A DNA stretch of 64,000 nucleotides, taken from Paenibacillus sp. FSL W8-0426 (GTDB lineage Bacteria > Bacillota > Bacilli > Paenibacillales > Paenibacillaceae). The position numbers and the translations under genes were made by a program. Below the pieces are notes generated by a model. The model saw nothing but the letters and a program-made list of their open reading frames with translations, was not told the DNA's origin and searched no databases. Of this stretch, positions 7,860 through 16,386 are shown in pieces. The stretch is from contig NZ_CP150203.1 in assembly GCF_037969725.1 (NCBI RefSeq), forward strand, positions 2,992,001 to 3,056,000. Direction: 5' to 3'. How positions within the stretch are numbered: position 1 is the stretch's first letter; each line of letters starts with the position of its first letter.

Positions 7860-8237
7860 CTAATTTGTATCGATATGAAAAATGCCAATCTCATTGTAAT
7901 GCTCCAGCTTATAATCGATTGTGCCAAGACTGCAGTTCAGCATGTCCATTTGCTTCAAAATGTGCAGCCGATGCTGCTCCAGCATCTCCTTTCGCTGTTC
8001 GCTGGTGGAGGAACCCTCCAGGCATAACAGCATAAATGCTTTGATGTCCTCCAGAGACATGCCGCTGTCCTTCAGGCAGCGGACCAATTCCAGCCAGCAT
8101 ATATCCATCTCGGAATATTTGCGGGTGCCGTATTCCGTCTTTTTCAATAAAGGCATCAATCCTGCCCGGTCGTAGAAGCGCAATGTGGAAGGCGGCAGTT
8201 GGGTGCGTTCCGCGGCTTGTTTGATCGTATATTCCAC
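7860..8237 (-). CDS. MerR-family regulator
   Basis: A 125-residue MerR protein beginning at GTG 8237. The winged helix YTIKQAAERTQLPPSTLRFY occupies residues ~3-22, followed by KYSEMD and a C-terminal coiled-coil dimer helix (~75-120). A cysteine pair occurs in the body (DICWLELVRCL, LLCLEG). It is divergent from an aldo-keto reductase whose promoter has a 19-bp spacer with a dyad, so this is the likely activator of that gene, as with the aldehyde-responsive AdhR-type MerR proteins. An inducer of electrophile type is an inference. Confidence 0.85.
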   Translation of the reverse strand: MEYTIKQAAERTQLPPSTLRFYDRAGLMPLLKKTEYGTRKYSEMDICWLELVRCLKDSGMSLEDIKAFMLLCLEGSSTSEQRKEMLEQHRLHILKQMDMLNCSLGTIDYKLEHYNEIGIFHIDTN

Positions 8238-8274
8238 GCAAATCTTCCTTTCGAAATAAATCGGTTGAATGGGC

Positions 8275-8305
8275 TTGACTTAAACATAAGTTTAACCACT
8301 ATCCT
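8275..8305 (+). promoter_or_regulatory. Aldo-keto reductase promoter with 19-bp MerR spacer
   Basis: -35 TTGACT (8275-8280), spacer of 19 bp, -10 TATCCT (8300-8305). A perfect dyad ttaaac-ataa-gtttaa lies in the spacer (8280-8295). This is the classic geometry of a MerR-activated promoter. Confidence 0.75.
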
Positions 8306-8381
8306 AAGATTGTTCAATAGAGCGTTTTCACCAGAAAGAGGCTCTGGACTAACCAAACCATTCAATAGAGGAGTGATTCTG

Positions 8382-9353
8382 TTGAAATACAGAAGACTGG
8401 GCAGAAGCGGACTGAAAGTGAGCGAAATCGGATTGGGGAGCTGGCTGACCTATGGTTCGGCCACATCAGAGGAAGCGGCGCGCGCCTGTATGCATAAGGC
8501 ATATGAGCTGGGCATCAACTTTTTCGACACATCCAATTCCTATCCGGGAGCCGAGGCGGTTATGGGCAGCACCCTTAAGGAGTATCCGCGCAGCAGTTAC
8601 GTGTTGGCGACGAAGTTGTTTTTTCCGCAAGGTCCGGGGCCGAACGATCGCGGGTTATCCCGCAAACACATCATGGAGCAGTGCGAGGCGAGCTTAAAGC
8701 GACTGGGCACGGATTACATCGATTTGTATCAATGCCATCGTTTTGATGCGGAGACTCCCGTTGACGAGACGCTTCGGGCACTGGATGACCTGCAGGCGCA
8801 AGGCAAAATTTTGTATGCAGGCGTCAGCGAATGGACGGCAGCACAGATCGCGGAAGCTTCCGGCATCGGCAGACGCCTGAATCTGCGGCCGCTTATTTCC
8901 AATCAGCCCATTTACAACATGTTTGAGCGGTACATCGAAAGAGAGGGTGTTGTTGAACGATGCGAGCAGGAAGGGCTGGGGCTGATCGTGTTTTCTCCGC
9001 TGGCGCAAGGCGTGTTGACCGGCAAATACAAACCTGGACAGCAGATTCCCGAGGGCACGCGGGCCGCGAATGATCAAACGAATGGCGTCATCAACAGCTA
9101 TTTGCGCGACGACGTGCTCCAGTGCACCGCACAGCTTTCCGAACTGGCTGAAGAAATCGGGGCGTCGTTGTCCCAATTCGCTTTGGCATGGATTCTGCGT
9201 CAGCCTGCCGTGAGTTCGGCCATCATTGGCTCCAGCAGACCCGCGCAAATCGAAGAGAACATCAAAGCGACGGAGCTGGAGCTAACGCCGGATATCATTT
9301 CGCGTACGGAGGAAATTTTGTCCCAAGTCAGTCATTTCGCACCAATGAGATAA
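8382..9353 (+). CDS. Aldo/keto reductase
   Basis: A 323-residue NADPH-dependent aldo-keto reductase of the voltage-gated potassium channel beta-subunit-like (AKR6/YghZ) type. The tetrad is visible as Asp and Tyr in FFDTSNSYPGAEAVMG, Lys in VLATKLFF and His in YQCHRFD. The C-terminal IIGSSRPAQIEENIKA binds the cofactor phosphate. TTG at 8382 is chosen as start because AGAGGAG lies 8 bases upstream and the protein then begins at LKYRRLG, as in relatives; longer in-frame extensions would overlap the promoter. It probably reduces toxic aldehydes or ketones under control of the divergent MerR gene. Confidence 0.88.
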   Translation: MKYRRLGRSGLKVSEIGLGSWLTYGSATSEEAARACMHKAYELGINFFDTSNSYPGAEAVMGSTLKEYPRSSYVLATKLFFPQGPGPNDRGLSRKHIMEQCEASLKRLGTDYIDLYQCHRFDAETPVDETLRALDDLQAQGKILYAGVSEWTAAQIAEASGIGRRLNLRPLISNQPIYNMFERYIEREGVVERCEQEGLGLIVFSPLAQGVLTGKYKPGQQIPEGTRAANDQTNGVINSYLRDDVLQCTAQLSELAEEIGASLSQFALAWILRQPAVSSAIIGSSRPAQIEENIKATELELTPDIISRTEEILSQVSHFAPMR

Positions 9354-9436
9354 GAGAAGTCGATCACAGGTGCCAGCGAGCTTAAGGCTGAAATGTTTCC
9401 CCTCAGAAAATTGATAATTTTGAATTTTTCCACAAG

Positions 9437-9471
9437 AACCGAAGGGTTGGGCTACCAGCACTTCGGTTTTT
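9437..9471 (+). terminator. Terminator after the aldo-keto reductase
   Basis: Stem aaccgaag (9437-9444) / cttcggtt (9461-9468) followed by TTTTT. Confidence 0.75.
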
Positions 9472-9738
9472 GGCATGTAAAGAGAATATTGTTGGCAACA
9501 ACATTCCCTTCCTATAACTTATAGAGGACAACATAGTGGATTAGTCGTCTTCCTTCTAATTACGGATTCAATCGTATATTTTGAAATAAGTTTTGGATAT
9601 TTTCAAACAAATGGAAAGAATGAGGTATACTGAATTAAAGGGAATATCAGTAAAATGATATGGACATATCAAATTTATATTTAAGGATGTTAATTCTATG
9701 ATAATGATACTAAGTGATTAAATGAATAATGGAGGAGA
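9472..9738. other. AT-rich intergenic region before the small lipoprotein
   Basis: No coding potential seen. The composition is distinctly more AT-rich than the flanks. A possible -10 TATACT lies at 9626-9631 with only a poor -35. A short dyad tgttg-g-caaca occurs near 9490. Confidence 0.5.
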
Positions 9739-10155
9739 ATGATGAAAAATAATAAGGTGTTGTGGGCGTCTATATCTATAATTATTTTAGTAGTCACCAT
9801 GTCTCTTACTGGTTGTTTGAAAGTTCAAACAAGGATTATTCTCATGGGAGAGAGCGAACATTGGAGAGGCGAGTTCGATACTGCAGTAACAAGTGGAAGA
9901 GAAGAAAATGGAGAGTATACTATATTATACACAAAGGATAATTGGGGAGATATTAGAGGATATAAAATTGATATAAATGAAGGGAGAAATAAAAGACAGG
10001 AAGAAGGCGGTTTAGCTTCAAATGTTATAAAGTTCCCTATAACGCGAACAAAAGGTTCCCAAGTCAGTAGTAATGAAGACCAAACTATTGTCATCGAGTG
10101 GAAAGATCTCAATGGTAACAACTTTGAAGAAAAACTGACTTTAAAAGAAAAATAA
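9739..10155 (+). CDS. Small AT-rich lipoprotein of unknown function
   Basis: A 138-residue protein with a basic start, a hydrophobic signal (residues ~6-22) and a lipobox LTGC with Cys26, so it should be lipidated and anchored outside the membrane. The rest is polar, beta-rich in appearance, without a domain I recognise. GGAGGAG precedes the tandem ATGs. Base composition is much more AT-rich than most neighbours, suggesting transfer. It ends 5 bp before the inverted repeat of the IS4 element, so its original downstream context is lost. A LanI-type immunity lipoprotein is possible because LanFEG lies beyond the IS, but nothing in its sequence shows that. Confidence 0.65.
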   Translation: MMKNNKVLWASISIIILVVTMSLTGCLKVQTRIILMGESEHWRGEFDTAVTSGREENGEYTILYTKDNWGDIRGYKIDINEGRNKRQEEGGLASNVIKFPITRTKGSQVSSNEDQTIVIEWKDLNGNNFEEKLTLKEK

Positions 10156-10160
10156 CTTAT

Positions 10161-11668
10161 TAACTCAACTTTCGCAGCTCAAATCTCCAAACAAACCCTT
10201 GATATAGCTGGGTAAACCAGAGATCCATTCTTGTCGTTGACAAAAAAAGTCCGTTTTGTTCTGTTTTGTTTTTGCTTGAGACATGTCGAGAAATAAACTC
10301 ATCAGTTGCAGAAGCGCCGTCTGGAAGTCCAGATCACGAACCTCATCGGCAAAGAGAAAAAAGAGTCCTCCCAGTGTGCGGTCATCACTGGTTTCGCGCC
10401 GTTCATATTCCATCGCCAACTAACGGCTGAATACCACCGTCGTGTGGCTAATCAGTTGGTCAAAGGAGCGTCCTTGAAATTCGGTTCCCAGTTTCAAATA
10501 GCTCTTCGTAACTTTAAAAAGGTCTCAATACTCCAACGCATCCCATAGATTCGTACAATTTCAGCGGCGTCCAGCGTAACATCTGTACTCAAAATGGTGA
10601 GCCATTCTCGTCTCTTATTTCGGTTGCGCACAAATACAAGCTTCACGGGCAGACCACACGAAGTATGCACAACCACAGAACCTTTGATGTCGTTTGTACT
10701 CGATTTGGGCAGGCTTTGAAACACGGCACTCAGTGTCATTCGCTGTCCCTGTACGAGATATCGCTGCTTCATTTCTTTGATCATTCCAATCACAGGCAGA
10801 CCTCGGTCTGTGAGCTGGCGAAGAAGTGGAGCTTGCGTAAACCAACTGTCCGTGAGCACGTAATCCGCAGTGAAGCCGGCTTTTAAAGCTCGGTCTAACA
10901 AGCCTACAACCGCATCAGGCTTACGGAAAAAAGACTCCATTCGGCGTTTGTATCCATGGCTACGCCTCGAGAGATGGGAGGCCATTTCGCAAAAGCGATT
11001 GGCTAGTTTGGCGGAAGACAGCATGACAAAATCGAGCGGGGCAAAGCTAAAACCGTCCGACCAACCGAGGGTGAGCATGGTGTAGCCTTTGATGTATTTG
11101 CCTGTGGAGTGGTCAAATACACGTGCCAGCAGCTCTGCTTTTTTACTCCGGTTCCGGCTAAGTACTGAATCGTCAACGATAAATACACGCACGCGTTTGG
11201 AGGAAATGAGCGATTCAAAATAGCGTACGACCTGAAGACTTAATGTCTGCAAAAATCGCCGCCAGGCAAAGGAAGATTGATTCAAGAATCGATAGACAAC
11301 ATCTTTTCCTGGCAGGTCGGCTCCGCGGTCACTTTCCAGAAGGCGAAACCAATTTTTTCCTTCAAAAACCAACGAGAACACGATTCGAAAAATGGCTAAA
11401 CTGGAAAGACCAAATGATTTGGAAATGCCTGCATGCCGCAAGGCTTTCCCGATGTGAAGTGTAGCAAAAAGTTTAGAAAAACGAGACTGTTCAGACAGGG
11501 AATGTTGTTGTAACATAGGGTTACACACCTTTCTTGTTGGCATGGTTGGTCGCACTTCCATGATACCAAACAAGCGAGGTGTTTTTTTGTCAATGCGAGT
11601 AAATCTACTGAATTATCCTTACGCACTCAATGGTTTAAGCCATTTTTCTAGGTGCGAAAGTTGAGTTA
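10161..11668 (-). mobile_element. IS4-family insertion sequence, inactivated
   Basis: About 1.5 kb bounded by 16-bp perfect terminal inverted repeats, taactcaactttcgca (10161-10176) and its complement (11653-11668). It encodes one transposase on the minus strand. No clear target-site duplication is visible in the flanks (aataacttat versus ttaataaaca), which suggests an old insertion or a rearrangement. Confidence 0.85.
10165..11516 (-). pseudogene. IS4-family transposase, frameshifted and with an in-frame stop
   Basis: The N-terminal ~340 residues carry the DDE motifs IVDDSVLSRN and VLTDSWFT and the start of the Y(2)R(3)E(6)K signature (YGMRWSIE). One T is missing in the run at 10516-10520, so the frame breaks between the E and the K of that signature. 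The remaining C-terminal part (VTKSYLKLGTEFQGRSFDQL and onward) is readable in another frame. That frame is itself broken by TAG at 10422-10420, where a Tyr codon is expected. Translation would start at ATG 11516, which has AAAGGTG upstream. The enzyme should be inactive. Confidence 0.85.
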
Positions 11669-11748
11669 TTAATAAACATCGAAAGCAAGGAAGGAATTCG
11701 GCTGTAAAACATGGCATACAATTGAACAGACGTTTTGCATGATGGGGT

Positions 11749-11778
11749 TAGCCAGTTATTGCTGGCTGGCCTTTTTTG
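11749..11778 (+). terminator. Orphan terminator downstream of the IS
   Basis: Stem agccag / ctggct with flanking gg/cc pairs and a TTTTTT tail. No gene ends directly before it now; it probably belonged to the gene displaced by the IS insertion or to a deleted neighbour. Confidence 0.65.
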
Positions 11779-11885
11779 CATGTTTTTGTTTGAAATTTCG
11801 ATTTCTAATGGGATCCTTATAAAATCCTTAGAATTGTTTTATAACATTCTTTTCAAGGACACATACGAAAAGGATGAAGACGAGA

Positions 11886-12593
11886 ATGGAACCATTTATT
11901 TTGCAAACCGAGCATTTATGCAAGACGTTTAAATCACAAATCGCGGTCAACGAAGTATCGCTTGCAATCCGGCGCAATACCGTTTACGGGCTGCTCGGAC
12001 CGAACGGCGCCGGGAAGTCGACGATGCTCAAAATGTTGACCGGCATGCTGAAACCGACCTCCGGGGAGATCCGTTTCGAAGGCCGGCCCTGGACGCGGGC
12101 AGACCTCCATCAGATCGGCGCGTTGATCGAAACGCCGCCCCTGTACGACAATTTGACGGCACGCGAAAACTTGAAGGTCCGGTGCACGCTCTACGGATTG
12201 CCTGATTCCCGGATTGACGAAGTGCTTCAACAGGTCGATCTGACAGGAACGGGACGCAAACGTGCAGGCCAATTCTCCCTCGGCATGAAGCAGCGCCTCG
12301 GCATTGCGATTGCGTTGTTGAATCATCCCAAGCTGCTTATTCTCGATGAGCCGACCAATGGCCTCGATCCGATCGGCATTCAGGAGCAGCGCGCATTGAT
12401 CCGCTCTTTTGCCGAACAAGGCATTACCGTCATCGTTTCCAGCCACATCCTCTCGGAAGTGGAGCAGGTTGCCGACGATATCGGCATTATGGCCGGAGGG
12501 GTTCTCGCTTATCAAGAAGCCGTGAAACCCGGTCAACAACTGGAGCCGTTGTTCATGCAGATCGCCAGCAAACATCGCAAGGAGGGAGCGTGA
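11886..12593 (+). CDS. lanF: Lantibiotic-immunity ABC transporter ATPase (LanF type)
   Basis: A 235-residue ATPase: Walker A GPNGAGKST (~38-46), signature FSLGMKQR, Walker B LLILDEPTNGLDP and the switch His in SSHIL. The Q-loop carries Glu (GALIETPPLY), the so-called E-loop seen in LanF proteins that expel lantibiotics, which separates it from ordinary ABC ATPases. It energises export of a lantibiotic from the membrane with LanE and LanG. ATG at 11886 is preferred, with AAAGGATG upstream; ATG 11874 has its site too close. It heads a five-gene run: LanF, LanE, LanG, regulator, kinase. Confidence 0.87.
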   Translation: MEPFILQTEHLCKTFKSQIAVNEVSLAIRRNTVYGLLGPNGAGKSTMLKMLTGMLKPTSGEIRFEGRPWTRADLHQIGALIETPPLYDNLTARENLKVRCTLYGLPDSRIDEVLQQVDLTGTGRKRAGQFSLGMKQRLGIAIALLNHPKLLILDEPTNGLDPIGIQEQRALIRSFAEQGITVIVSSHILSEVEQVADDIGIMAGGVLAYQEAVKPGQQLEPLFMQIASKHRKEGA

Positions 12594-12595
12594 GC

Positions 12596-13336
12596 ATGAG
12601 CCAATATATTCGTATTCTTCGAGCCGAACATCTCAAGCTCAAACGAACGTTTACGCGCAAATTGATATTGACGGCCCCGCTGCTTACGTTATTTCTATGT
12701 TTCATGTTAATGGGAGGGCGTTTCTTTCAAAGCGGAAGCTTGAACTGGTGGTATACCATGATCTTGCCCGGTGCGCTGACGCTGATGTGCAGCGGCGTGC
12801 TTCGCAAGGATGGAGGAAAGCTCCGATATCGTCCGATCCTTTCGCTGCCGATACCTGCATCGCTGAGTTGGCTGGGCAAAATCGGCGAAGTGGTCATTCT
12901 GTTTTTCGGAGCGTCGATGTTTTTGTGGGTCGCTTTACTCGCTGTAGGATTGCTCTTGCCTGGTACCATCTCAGCCATGGACAGTCTGCTGGGTACGCTG
13001 GCCATTTTCGCCACGTTCCTCTGGCAAATTCCGTTTTGCCTCTTTCTGGCAGACCGTGTCGGCACCTTCGTTACGCTGATCATAAGCATGATCGGCAACT
13101 TCGGAGCAGGCGTTATTTTTCTCCCGACGTCGGATCTATGGTGGATTCCTTACGGCATTCCCAGCCGGTTGATGTGCGCCATCATTCAAGTGCTGCCGAA
13201 CGGGCTTCCGGTGCCTGCCGGCGATCCGCTTCTGGATCAATCGGTCATTCTGCCGGGATTGCTTATCAACATCGGATGGTTCGTGCTGCTGTCCTTCATA
13301 ACGGCCAAAGCATTCCAGGGCAAGGAGTCGAAGTAA
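12596..13336 (+). CDS. lanE: Lantibiotic-immunity ABC permease (LanE/MutE type)
   Basis: A 246-residue membrane protein with about six hydrophobic helices and the start SQYIRILRAEHLKLKRTFTRKL typical of MutE/EpiE/SpaE permeases. With LanG it forms the membrane channel for LanF. Its ATG lies 3 bp after the lanF stop, with AAGGAGG at 12579-12585; a GTG at 12590 overlapping the lanF stop is the alternative start. The gene ends just before lanG, which begins 1 bp later, so the three are translationally linked. Confidence 0.82.
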   Translation: MSQYIRILRAEHLKLKRTFTRKLILTAPLLTLFLCFMLMGGRFFQSGSLNWWYTMILPGALTLMCSGVLRKDGGKLRYRPILSLPIPASLSWLGKIGEVVILFFGASMFLWVALLAVGLLLPGTISAMDSLLGTLAIFATFLWQIPFCLFLADRVGTFVTLIISMIGNFGAGVIFLPTSDLWWIPYGIPSRLMCAIIQVLPNGLPVPAGDPLLDQSVILPGLLINIGWFVLLSFITAKAFQGKESK

Positions 13337-13337
13337 A

Positions 13338-14096
13338 ATGAGCATGTTCATTCGTTATATGCGTGCCGATGTGATCAAGCTGCGCAGACAATCGCTGCCA
13401 TGGATTCACCTGGCGATCCCGTTCATCGGCATCGTGCTGTTTCTTTCGTATTATGCATTCACACCGTATTCCGATGCCTCCAAAATCGATGGATACCTGC
13501 AGGCCGTTGCCATTGCACTGCCTGCAATCATCGGCATCGTATGTGCAATTGCCGCGGAACAGGAGTATAATGCAGGAGGCTTTCAACATTTGCTGACATC
13601 ACCGGTCAAGGTGATTCCTTTTCTTAGCAAGCTCAGCCTTCTCCTGGTGTTTGGTTTGGCAAGCATCCTAACGGCGGCCGTAGGATTCGGCGTTGGAAAT
13701 GTATTCATTTTGCAAAATGAAATGCAGGATATATCTTTTTACATACTGGCGGGACTGATCTTGTTCGGCAGCAGCATATTCCTTTACGTATTTCATTTTA
13801 TCGTTAGTTTGAGATGGGGAAGAGGTGCTTCCATGGGACTGGGCATCGCGGGGAGTCTGGTGTCTGCGCTGCTGTTGACCGGACTGGGGGACGCCAATTG
13901 GGTTTACGTTCCGTTTGCCTGGCCATCCCGATTGATCACCTTGTGGTCAAGGTTTGCAGGCGAGGCTGCAAGCTCCGTACCTGCGCATTCGATGTTGGGC
14001 ATGGGAATCGCCTGTCTGGCGGCGGGGACCCTCTTGATGATTGCAATATCAGTTGCATGGGTATGGCGTTGGGAAGGAAAGCATGCGCTTGAATAG
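13338..14096 (+). CDS. lanG: Lantibiotic-immunity ABC permease (LanG/MutG type)
   Basis: A 252-residue membrane protein with about six transmembrane helices, beginning MFIRYMRADVIKLRRQSLPW. It is similar in plan to LanE but diverged, as usual for LanE/LanG pairs. The motif AAEQEYNAGGFQHLLTSP is the characteristic cytoplasmic loop of MutG-type permeases. It starts 1 bp after the lanE stop and is followed 62 bp later by a response regulator gene, which argues for one operon. It acts in the membrane to remove lantibiotic (inferred from family). Confidence 0.82.
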   Translation: MSMFIRYMRADVIKLRRQSLPWIHLAIPFIGIVLFLSYYAFTPYSDASKIDGYLQAVAIALPAIIGIVCAIAAEQEYNAGGFQHLLTSPVKVIPFLSKLSLLLVFGLASILTAAVGFGVGNVFILQNEMQDISFYILAGLILFGSSIFLYVFHFIVSLRWGRGASMGLGIAGSLVSALLLTGLGDANWVYVPFAWPSRLITLWSRFAGEAASSVPAHSMLGMGIACLAAGTLLMIAISVAWVWRWEGKHALE

Positions 14097-14158
14097 GATC
14101 AGCGGGTTGGATTGCCCATGGATATCATGAAGTGAAAAAGAAGGAGGGTGGTCCGAAC

Positions 14159-14818
14159 ATGGCACGACTATTGGCCGTTGACGACGAACCTGCCGTGCTC
14201 GCGCTGCTATCGAACATTCTGCAAAAGGACGGTCATCTGGTGACGGCCGTTTCCGACCCGTCCACCGTGCAGGATCAACAGCTTGGAACCTTCGATTTGA
14301 TCATGCTTGATGTGATGATGCCCGGGATTGACGGTTTCCAATTATGCCGGCAAATTCGGGACAAGGTCGATTGTCCCATTCTGTTCCTTACCGCCAAATC
14401 GATGGAAGGGGATATCATGTCCGGCCTTGCCGAAGGAGCGGACGATTACATCGTCAAGCCGTTTGGCGCCGGAGAGCTGAGAGCAAGAATCCAGGCCCAT
14501 TTAAGGCGCGAAAATCGCGAAAAGCGTAACGTGCTGTGCATCGGCGACATGCATTTCAATTTGTCCGGAAAGGAAATACGGGTTCGGGGTCAGGACGTTC
14601 CTTTAACCAAAAGCGAATACGCCATCTGTGAATTTCTCGCGATGAAGCGGGGACAGGTGTTTTCCCGGGAACAAATCTATGAATCGGTGTTTGGGTATGA
14701 AGGAGAGAGCGATTCTTCCACGATCGTGGAGCACGTCAAAAACATTCGCGCCAAGCTGAACCGGGTTGGCGAAGCGCCGATCGAGACCGTGTGGGGGATC
14801 GGTTACCGATGGAAATGA
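14159..14818 (+). CDS. OmpR-family response regulator (SpaR/NisR-like)
   Basis: A 219-residue regulator. The receiver domain has DDEP near the N-terminus, the phospho-acceptor Asp in DLIMLDVMMPG and Lys in YIVKPF. A winged-helix output domain occupies residues ~125-219 and ends in TVWGIGYRWK. ATG at 14159 follows GAAGGAGGG by 11 bases. It lies directly downstream of lanFEG and overlaps the kinase gene by 10 bp, so it most likely activates lanFEG on lantibiotic detection. Confidence 0.9.
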   Translation: MARLLAVDDEPAVLALLSNILQKDGHLVTAVSDPSTVQDQQLGTFDLIMLDVMMPGIDGFQLCRQIRDKVDCPILFLTAKSMEGDIMSGLAEGADDYIVKPFGAGELRARIQAHLRRENREKRNVLCIGDMHFNLSGKEIRVRGQDVPLTKSEYAICEFLAMKRGQVFSREQIYESVFGYEGESDSSTIVEHVKNIRAKLNRVGEAPIETVWGIGYRWK

Positions 14819-16200
14819 CGACACGACCGAAGAATCGGAAACCGACCAGGCTGCGTTCCTTGTTTATGAAATACCTCATGTTTTTCTGCGCAGGGATCAT
14901 CGTGCTCGGATTGCTGTTGGGAGGCCTCTTCATTGCCATGCTGTCCTGGGGAGCCATTCTTCCTGCCAATTACGCGGAAAAGCAAGCGGCGGCTGCCGCC
15001 GCTTCATTCGAGCAGGAAGGAACCGTCCCTTCTTCTGATGACGCGTTGTTCCGATATGCTTTGTTGTCATCCGATGGGGAATGGGCAGCGGGAACGTTAT
15101 CCCCAAGGGATGCTTTACAAGCTTGGACCGAGCTTAAGGAACGGATGGTCAACACAAGCCTTACCCATGTTTACGTGAAAGCCGTTCATCAGGATCAGGT
15201 GATGCTGTTCCGTTACTCCGTCTCTGCGCAATTCGAGCCTTTATGGCTGCGAAACGTTATACCGAGCGCAGAGATTGCTTTCTTTGCTGCCTTTCTCGGC
15301 TTGCTGATCGGCGGAGTTCTGTGGCTTGCATCGGCTTTTGGGCGGACGTTGTCGCTCAAGCTGAGGGGGCTCAGGCAGGCGGCAGAGCATGTGCAGAACC
15401 AGGACTTGGACTTTGAGATTCGAATGAGCGGCGTCAGCGAGATCGATCAGATCCTGGACTCGATGCATCAGATGAAAGAAGCGCTTCGCAGCTCGCTTCA
15501 GCAGCAGTGGAAGTTGGAGCAGAGCCGCCGCGAGCAAATTTCCGCCTTGGCCCATGACGTCAAAACGCCGCTGACCATTGTACGGGGAAACGTCGAACTG
15601 TTGTCCGAAACCGGGCAAACGGCAGAGCAGCAGGAATATACCGCTTATATCACCGATAGCGTCCGCCAGATGGAGCAATACATTCGAACCTTGATCGATA
15701 TAGCGAATACCGAAACATCCATGTCTTTGAACAGGAGAGAGGTAGATGCGCATCAATTCGTCGAACGGGTAAAAGGACAGATCCACGCCTTGGTTGCAGT
15801 CAAAAAACAGCATGCGGTTTGGGCGGCTTCTTCGTTCCCTCCAAGGTTTTATGCCGATGAAGACTTGCTGGAGCGAGCGTTGATGAACGTGGTCCATAAC
15901 GCTTCAGACCATATGGCAGAACATCAACAAATGACGATTCGAATGGAGGGGGCGGGACAAGGCGTGCGATGGACGATCATCGACGAAGGCCCTGGTTTTT
16001 CGGCCGAGGCGCTCAAATATGCCACCGATCAATTCTATATGGGAGATGCCTCCAGAAGCTCCACCGGCCACTATGGAATGGGGCTTTACATCTCGCAGCA
16101 CATCATGCAAATGCACGGGGGAATGCTTCGTCTCGGCAATTCGGATGAAACCGGAGGGGCCCAAGTGACGCTGGAAATTCCCGTCGGTGCCAAACGATAA
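14809..16200 (+). CDS. Sensor histidine kinase (SpaK/NisK-like)
   Basis: A 463-residue membrane kinase with two transmembrane helices (~20-45 and ~155-180) around an extracellular sensor of ~110 residues and a HAMP-like linker. The H-box is SALAHDVKTPLT and the ATPase has N (NVVHNASDH), G1 (DEGPGF) and G2 (GMGLYI) boxes. Its plan and position next to lanFEG fit the kinases that sense lantibiotics. ATG 14809 has GGGGGAT upstream and overlaps the regulator gene; ATG 14815 is an alternative. A hairpin terminator follows the stop. Confidence 0.88.
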   Translation: MEMTTRPKNRKPTRLRSLFMKYLMFFCAGIIVLGLLLGGLFIAMLSWGAILPANYAEKQAAAAAASFEQEGTVPSSDDALFRYALLSSDGEWAAGTLSPRDALQAWTELKERMVNTSLTHVYVKAVHQDQVMLFRYSVSAQFEPLWLRNVIPSAEIAFFAAFLGLLIGGVLWLASAFGRTLSLKLRGLRQAAEHVQNQDLDFEIRMSGVSEIDQILDSMHQMKEALRSSLQQQWKLEQSRREQISALAHDVKTPLTIVRGNVELLSETGQTAEQQEYTAYITDSVRQMEQYIRTLIDIANTETSMSLNRREVDAHQFVERVKGQIHALVAVKKQHAVWAASSFPPRFYADEDLLERALMNVVHNASDHMAEHQQMTIRMEGAGQGVRWTIIDEGPGFSAEALKYATDQFYMGDASRSSTGHYGMGLYISQHIMQMHGGMLRLGNSDETGGAQVTLEIPVGAKR

Positions 16201-16203
16201 CTG

Positions 16204-16252
16204 AATAGCGGCAGCTCTTGGTTTGGCCCTGAACCATGGCTGCCGCTATTTG
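16204..16252 (+). terminator. Probable terminator after the kinase gene
   Basis: Perfect 12-bp stem aatagcggcagc (16204-16215) / gctgccgctatt (16239-16250) with a long loop and a short T tract. Confidence 0.6.
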
Positions 16253-16386
16253 GTATGCATGGATTGGATTTATGACGATTTTCGCGTCAGAGAAATGAAG
16301 GATTTTTTAGGGTAGACAATCCGTTTAAATTCATATATGTTAATACTTATTAAAAGTATAATATGAAGTGAAGGCGGGTAAGCGGA

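Noticed and set aside
10420..10525. Programmed -1 frameshifting in the IS4 transposase at CTTTTTA
   Set aside because: The heptamer is a poor slip site, IS4 elements rarely use frameshifting, and a separate in-frame TAG follows, so simple decay is more likely.
11735..11932. 65-residue hydrophobic open frame before lanF
   Set aside because: It runs through a terminator hairpin, has no ribosome binding site, and overlaps the lanF start in another frame.
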